Shown here piece by piece: positions 60,414 through 64,000 of a stretch of 64,000 nucleotides of DNA. A program made the translations under genes and the position numbers. Every line of letters begins with the position of its first letter. Positions within the stretch are counted from its first letter, which is position 1. This stretch comes from Armatimonadota bacterium. Its GTDB lineage: Bacteria > Armatimonadota > Fimbriimonadia > Fimbriimonadales > Fimbriimonadaceae. The DNA lies in NCBI GenBank assembly GCA_022563855.1, contig JADFMN010000001.1:434001-498000 (forward strand). Direction: 5' to 3'. The notes beneath the pieces are model-generated. The model did no database searches and was not told the origin of the DNA. It was given only the letters and a program-made list of their open reading frames with translations.

Positions 60414-61376
60414 CTATTTGTCCAGTTTGATCTTCGACCTGTCCGGGCTGAACGAGGGCTGGTAGTCGATCGCCGCGTTGATCGTGAGCCTCACCTGATT
60501 CGTGCCGTCGGCGTTCATCACGTAAACGTCGCCGTTGCCATCGCGATGCGAGCCGAAGGCGATCTTGGACCCATCCGGGCTGAACGAGGGGCCGGAGTCG
60601 TCCACCGCGTTGTTCGTGAGCCTCACCTTATTCGTGCCGTCGACGTTCATCACGTAGATCTCCCAGTCGTCGCCGTCGCGGTCCGAGATGAAGGCGATTT
60701 TCGTCCCGTCCGGGCTGAACGCTGGATCGCCGTCGGTCGCCGCGTTGTTTGTGAAGTTCACCTGGTCCGTGCCGTCGGCATTCATCACGTAGACCTCCCT
60801 GTTGCCGTCGCGGTACGAGGTGAAGGCGATCTTCGACCCGTCCAGGCTGGACGAGGGATCGTAGTCGAACGCCGCGTTGTTCGTCAGGTTCACCGGATTC
60901 GTGCCGTCGGCGTTCATCAGGTAGACCTCGAAATTGCCGTCGCGGGTCGAGAGGAAGGCGATTTTCGACCCGTCCAGGCTGTACGTGGGATAGCCGTTGC
61001 GCACCGTGTTGTGCGTGAGCCTCACCTGGTCCGTTCCGTCTGCGTTCATCACGTAGACCTCTTCGGTGCCGTCGCGCTCCGAGACGAAGGCGATCTTCGA
61101 CCCGTCCGGGCTGAACGCGGGCTGCCAGTCGGTCGCGGGGTCGTTCGTGAGTCTCACCTTGTTCGTGCCGTCGGCGTTCATCACGTAGACCTCGAAGTTG
61201 CCGTCGCGATCCGATGTGAAGGCGATCTTCCCGGGCAGCGCGGCGGAACCGCCCCCGCCGTCAGTGCTGTTGCCGCCCCCGACATCACCGCTGTTGCTGC
61301 CCTCGCCGCCGTCGCCGCATCCGGTGGCGGTCAGGGCGATCACGAGCAGTCCGGATATCCACGCCACTTGCCTCAT
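60414..61376 (-). CDS. PD40/TolB-like beta-propeller lipoprotein
   Basis: A 320-residue lipoprotein (signal [20 protein letters not shown], Cys about 20). A low-complexity Gly/Ser linker leads to seven tandem units of about 41 residues with the consensus [18 protein letters not shown], then (N/D).VRLTNN.A.D..P.FSPDGS. The units are PD40 blades of a TolB-like propeller. Repeats are also near-identical at the DNA level (period about 123 bp). ATG 61376 is preceded by TATAAT at 6 nt. It is most likely a secreted binding or scaffold protein. Confidence 0.88.
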   Translation of the reverse strand: MRQVAWISGLLVIALTATGCGDGGEGSNSGDVGGGNSTDGGGGSAALPGKIAFTSDRDGNFEVYVMNADGTNKVRLTNDPATDWQPAFSPDGSKIAFVSERDGTEEVYVMNADGTDQVRLTHNTVRNGYPTYSLDGSKIAFLSTRDGNFEVYLMNADGTNPVNLTNNAAFDYDPSSSLDGSKIAFTSYRDGNREVYVMNADGTDQVNFTNNAATDGDPAFSPDGTKIAFISDRDGDDWEIYVMNVDGTNKVRLTNNAVDDSGPSFSPDGSKIAFGSHRDGNGDVYVMNADGTNQVRLTINAAIDYQPSFSPDRSKIKLDK

Positions 61377-61382
61377 GCCTTC

Positions 61383-61388
61383 ATTATA
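61383..61388 (-). promoter_or_regulatory. -10 box 6 nt before the PD40 lipoprotein
   Basis: A perfect TATAAT, GAAGGC, then ATG. The GAAGG could also serve as a ribosome-binding site, but its distance of 1 nt from the ATG is too short, so a leaderless message is likely. Confidence 0.5.
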
Positions 61389-61401
61389 AACGGAGTTCTG
61401 A

Positions 61402-61566
61402 TCTTCGACCGATTGCAAAGGCCACAATCTGAACGAGGGCAAGGGGTTCGACCTGCCGGTGCCGCTGCTGATCGAACACGCGACATCCCCGCTCGAGCTT
61501 GGCTACCTGACGTCGGTCGAAGCCGACGGCGGCGAACTGTTCGGACGGGTGGCATGGTTGTTCTGA
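61402..61566 (+). pseudogene. Possible C-terminal gene remnant
   Basis: The plus strand is open for 54 codons and reads [20 protein letters not shown], then [20 protein letters not shown] and ELFGRVAWLF before TGA. The pattern (LPVPLxxEH, then [19 protein letters not shown]) resembles the core of phage-type prohead proteases or Mu protein I, but no start codon or upstream domain is present. If real, it is a truncated prophage relic. Confidence 0.3.
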
Positions 61567-61616
61567 TTCTGCGAGAACTGCGCTGCCACCTATCCCCTCA
61601 GGTCTTTCTGTTGTCA

Positions 61617-61700
61617 AAAGCCGTCTTTTTGCGTCTTCAAGCCGTCTTTTAGCGCCTTCAAGCCGTCTTTTTGCGCCTTCAAGCTGGCTTTTTGCTCCAG
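61617..61700. repeat. 21-bp tandem repeat
   Basis: About four units of CAAGCCGTCTTTTTGCGCCT plus T, starting near 61617, 61638, 61659 and 61680, the last diverged. On the minus strand the repeat would encode an EGAKRRL heptad, but I do not think this frame is a gene. Related fragments (GCTTTTTGCTCC) recur at 61687 and 61729. The following 61701-61894 holds no gene I can support. Confidence 0.6.
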
Positions 61701-61894
61701 AAAGAAGCCTTCCCACCGCGTCAAGAGGGCTTTTTGCTCCCAAAAAAGACGTCTTTCCGCAGCATCTTCAGCCGAGAAAGGTGTTCAAATCATGCTCGAC
61801 GAACCTGCAACCCTTGGGCACTGTATTCATGGCTGCCCCGCACGGTCATCGGGACAACCATGCCACCCGCCGAACCCCCGAACTTCCGAACCCT

Positions 61895-63787
61895 CTAGCC
61901 CCCGTTCTTGCCATTTGTAAATGCCCGCAGCTCGTAGCACGCCCGCAGCGCCTCAGACACCGACCACGCGTACCACGGAAGCCCGGCTTCGCCGTGGGGG
62001 TCGTCACCGTCGTACAGTTGGGCGATCCCTCCCATGCCGTAGCTCTCCATCTGATCCGCAAGACGATCCAGGGTCGTCGCGGCGTGCTGCCCGTCGCCGG
62101 AGACGCGCAGCACAGCCGAAATGTAGAATCCGATCAGGAAAGGCCACACCGAGCCTTGGTGCAGCGCGCTGACAGGTTCGTAAAAAGGTGCAAGGTACGT
62201 TCCCTGGTACCGACTGTCATCCGGTGCGAGCGTCCGAAGGCCGTACGGCGTCAGCAGCTTCTTCCGAACCAGATCGAGAGCCCGCCGGGCCTGCTCGCCG
62301 GACAGGCATGAGAACGGCAGCCCCATGGCGATGACCTGGTTGGGACGGAACGACGCATCGTCCGGCTCGATCGTGTCCAGATAGTGCCCCAACGACTCGC
62401 GCCAGAACTTGGACTTCAGCGAATCCTCTGCTAATAGCGCAAGCTCAGAGAACCGTGCTGTGTTCTGGCCGAGCTTCTCGCCGATCCACTCCGCACAGCG
62501 CAGCGCGTTCGCCCACAGCGCGTTCACCTCGATCGGTTTGCCGTGCCGAGGGGTTACCGCGCTGTCCTCGATGACGACGTTCATCCACGTCAGCGGTACG
62601 TCGGTGTATTCGAGCTGCAGCAGACCGTCTTCGTCGTCAAGGCGCACGCGATTGATCGAGCCCTCGATTTGGTGACCCAGGCTGTCGGCGACCCACTCGA
62701 ACGCCTCGCTCGCGAAGTCCGCCTCCCAATCGCGCTTCAGCGAATCGTACACGGCGTTGATGAACCAGAGCGTCGCGTCGGCAGATGCGTAGTCCTCGTC
62801 GAGCGTCATGGCGACGACCCCGTCCTTTCTGTGTTGGGCGTGCCTGCGCAGGATCTCCCTGGACTGTTCGGGCGCCATGGCCAATCCCAGCCCCGGCAGA
62901 GCCAGCATAGAATCGCGGCCTGTTGCGCCTTCGGCCGGATAGCCGGCCAGCACCATCGTCTTCCCGTCAATGGTCACGACGAACTTTCGAGCAGCCTCTA
63001 TGAGCGTATCGACGAGCACGGGCGTCTGTGGAGCCGTCTCGACAAACCGGTACCGCTGGGCGCCCTGCTCCGTGGCCGCCACTATCACTGCAGACTCTCC
63101 AGGCTCCAGCCGGTACTGAAGCTCGCAAGGGCAGAACAGATCGTCCATCGACTGCATGCCGCGCTCCGTCTCTCGTGGAAACTCGAAGCGGTAGTACCAG
63201 CCGAACGTTGCGATGCGGTCCGCGCCGTCGTGGTGCAGATGCAGCGCGACGCCCCCGTGCTCGACCACGGTCCTGTCTTGCTCATAGGCAAGGTTTTCGG
63301 GATACGAATCCTGCGCGGAGAAGACCCGGTGCGCCGACTTGTGCGCGACCAGCGGCCTCAGTGAGAGCTTCATCATGACGTCACCGAGATTTGTGTACTC
63401 GACTGTGCAGGCGTTCTGTGCGACGTGCACTCCCAGTCTCTTGCGCAAGGTTTGACGCCCGACCGAGAACGTCCACTCCGCGAACTCTGAAACGGAGAAC
63501 GACGCGAGGCGCGTGTAGCCTTGCGGATGCACCTTTCCGGCGTATTGGTTGGTCGAAACGCCGTACGACGTCGCCCCGACCTCGGCGTACGCCTCGATCT
63601 GGCTGAGCAGCAGCATGGCCCCCTCGCTCGGGCCCGTTGCGGCGATGAGGTGTCCGTGGAACCTGCGCGTATTCGCACCGCTGACGGTGCTTGCCGCGTA
63701 TCCACTGATACCGTTTGCCAGCAGCCACTCCCGGCGAGATGAGACCGAGAAGTCCCTGCACTCTTTGGAGTCGAGGGTATACCGCAT
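61895..63787 (-). CDS. Glycogen-debranching enzyme (amylo-alpha-1,6-glucosidase family)
   Basis: A 630-residue GH133-type debranching enzyme. The N-terminal beta domain opens EWLLANGISGYAASTVSGAN with RRFHGHLIA, a typical start. The (alpha/alpha)6 catalytic domain has GYPAEGATGRDSMLALPGLG, with the first acidic residue in the GRD region, DYASADATLWFINAVYDSLK and, near the end, LHQGSVWPFLIGFYI. It would trim branches of glycogen or related glucans. Downstream of an outer-membrane protein gene, with an 8-nt gap, so the two are likely one operon. Confidence 0.93.
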   Translation of the reverse strand: MRYTLDSKECRDFSVSSRREWLLANGISGYAASTVSGANTRRFHGHLIAATGPSEGAMLLLSQIEAYAEVGATSYGVSTNQYAGKVHPQGYTRLASFSVSEFAEWTFSVGRQTLRKRLGVHVAQNACTVEYTNLGDVMMKLSLRPLVAHKSAHRVFSAQDSYPENLAYEQDRTVVEHGGVALHLHHDGADRIATFGWYYRFEFPRETERGMQSMDDLFCPCELQYRLEPGESAVIVAATEQGAQRYRFVETAPQTPVLVDTLIEAARKFVVTIDGKTMVLAGYPAEGATGRDSMLALPGLGLAMAPEQSREILRRHAQHRKDGVVAMTLDEDYASADATLWFINAVYDSLKRDWEADFASEAFEWVADSLGHQIEGSINRVRLDDEDGLLQLEYTDVPLTWMNVVIEDSAVTPRHGKPIEVNALWANALRCAEWIGEKLGQNTARFSELALLAEDSLKSKFWRESLGHYLDTIEPDDASFRPNQVIAMGLPFSCLSGEQARRALDLVRKKLLTPYGLRTLAPDDSRYQGTYLAPFYEPVSALHQGSVWPFLIGFYISAVLRVSGDGQHAATTLDRLADQMESYGMGGIAQLYDGDDPHGEAGLPWYAWSVSEALRACYELRAFTNGKNGG

Positions 63788-63795
63788 GCGCTCAG

Positions 63796-64000
63796 CTAGT
63801 TGATGACCCTCACGTCGCGCTCGGTCTTGCGCCGGCTGAGTCGGTCGCGCAACGGGCCAAGCCGGAATCGAATGCCCATCCGAAAGTCCGACGGGAACTC
63901 TCGGAACAAGATGTACGGCTCAAAGCTCTCCGCGGCCAGCGCGATCTCATACTCCGTATCGAACACGGTTTGGGATGTCGGATCGTACCGCACCAGATAC
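63796..64000 (-). CDS. C-terminus of a probable outer-membrane barrel protein (cut by window edge)
   Basis: The last 67 codons of a frame that enters from beyond 64000. The segment reads VRYDPTSQTVFDTEYEIALA, then FEPYILFREFPSDFRMGIRF and a basic tail. The alternating polar/aromatic strands with a final ...FRMGIRFRLGP resemble the C-terminal strands of LptD-like or related outer-membrane proteins. The gene name cannot be fixed from this piece. Confidence 0.6.
   Translation of the reverse strand, partial: YLVRYDPTSQTVFDTEYEIALAAESFEPYILFREFPSDFRMGIRFRLGPLRDRLSRRKTERDVRVIN

Noticed and set aside
60402-61652. 416-codon plus-strand frame with repeated HHVDL-like units
   Set aside because: Antisense of the PD40 repeat gene. 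Its repeats arise from the propeller's DNA repeats, and no start or ribosome site supports it.
61384-61743. 119-codon minus-strand frame with EGAKRRL heptads
   Set aside because: Heptads follow from a 21-bp DNA repeat. The rest has random composition, and the frame overlaps the promoter of the PD40 gene.

Overview
The window looks like chromosomal DNA of a free-living diderm bacterium, moderately GC-rich by eye. My best guess is Armatimonadota (Fimbriimonadia-like); this is an inference, not a demonstrated placement. It rests on a long division/cell-wall (dcw) operon that carries the DUF881-Sbp pair usual in Terrabacteria together with ftsA and ftsQ, on a meso-DAP-type MurE, on outer-membrane barrel proteins with a C-terminal Phe, on a PEP-CTERM protein, and on -10 boxes lying only 6-7 nt before start codons.

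Left edge (1-5078): a DNA methyltransferase fragment runs off position 1. It is followed by a DUF6941-like protein behind a clear promoter, a CPA2/KefB-type cation-proton antiporter, a convergent dGTPase, and tRNA-Ser(GGA).

dcw operon (22585 down to 5096, minus strand): mraZ, rsmH, ftsL, ftsI, murE, murF, mraY, murD, ftsW, murG, a murC-ddl fusion, ftsQ, DUF881, sbp (DUF1290), ftsA, ftsZ. Most junctions are 4-nt stop/start overlaps, so the operon is probably transcribed and translated as one coupled unit. The sbp gene is split by a -1 frameshift at a T6 run.

Middle (22.6-37.4 kb): a spacer with a 32-aa membrane miniprotein, its terminator and a possible decayed ORF; two large convergent exported proteins of 930 and 1174 aa; a 56-aa protein; a Gfo/Idh oxidoreductase; a tRNA-dihydrouridine synthase; proline dehydrogenase; a cyclic-nucleotide-binding protein; and an operon of a biotin carboxylase, a 51-aa ORF and a membrane protein. 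A crotonase-family protein follows.

Right half (37.6-64 kb): exported and membrane proteins of unknown role; a tautomerase; an AT-richer three-gene cassette (winged-helix-like protein, PD-(D/E)XK nuclease, zinc ribbon) that may be a defence module; fumarase; a RAYT transposase flanked by its REP-like repeats; a TPR protein; rhamnose isomerase; an ankyrin lipoprotein; a glycerophosphodiester phosphodiesterase plus a decayed fragment of a second one; a PEP-CTERM protein; pirin; BCCP (accB) overlapping homoserine dehydrogenase; a nitrilase; a dnaE-peptidase operon; a PD40 propeller lipoprotein; a glycogen-debranching enzyme; and the C-terminus of an outer-membrane protein. Short perfect hairpins with 3-nt loops are scattered through the intergenic spacers.
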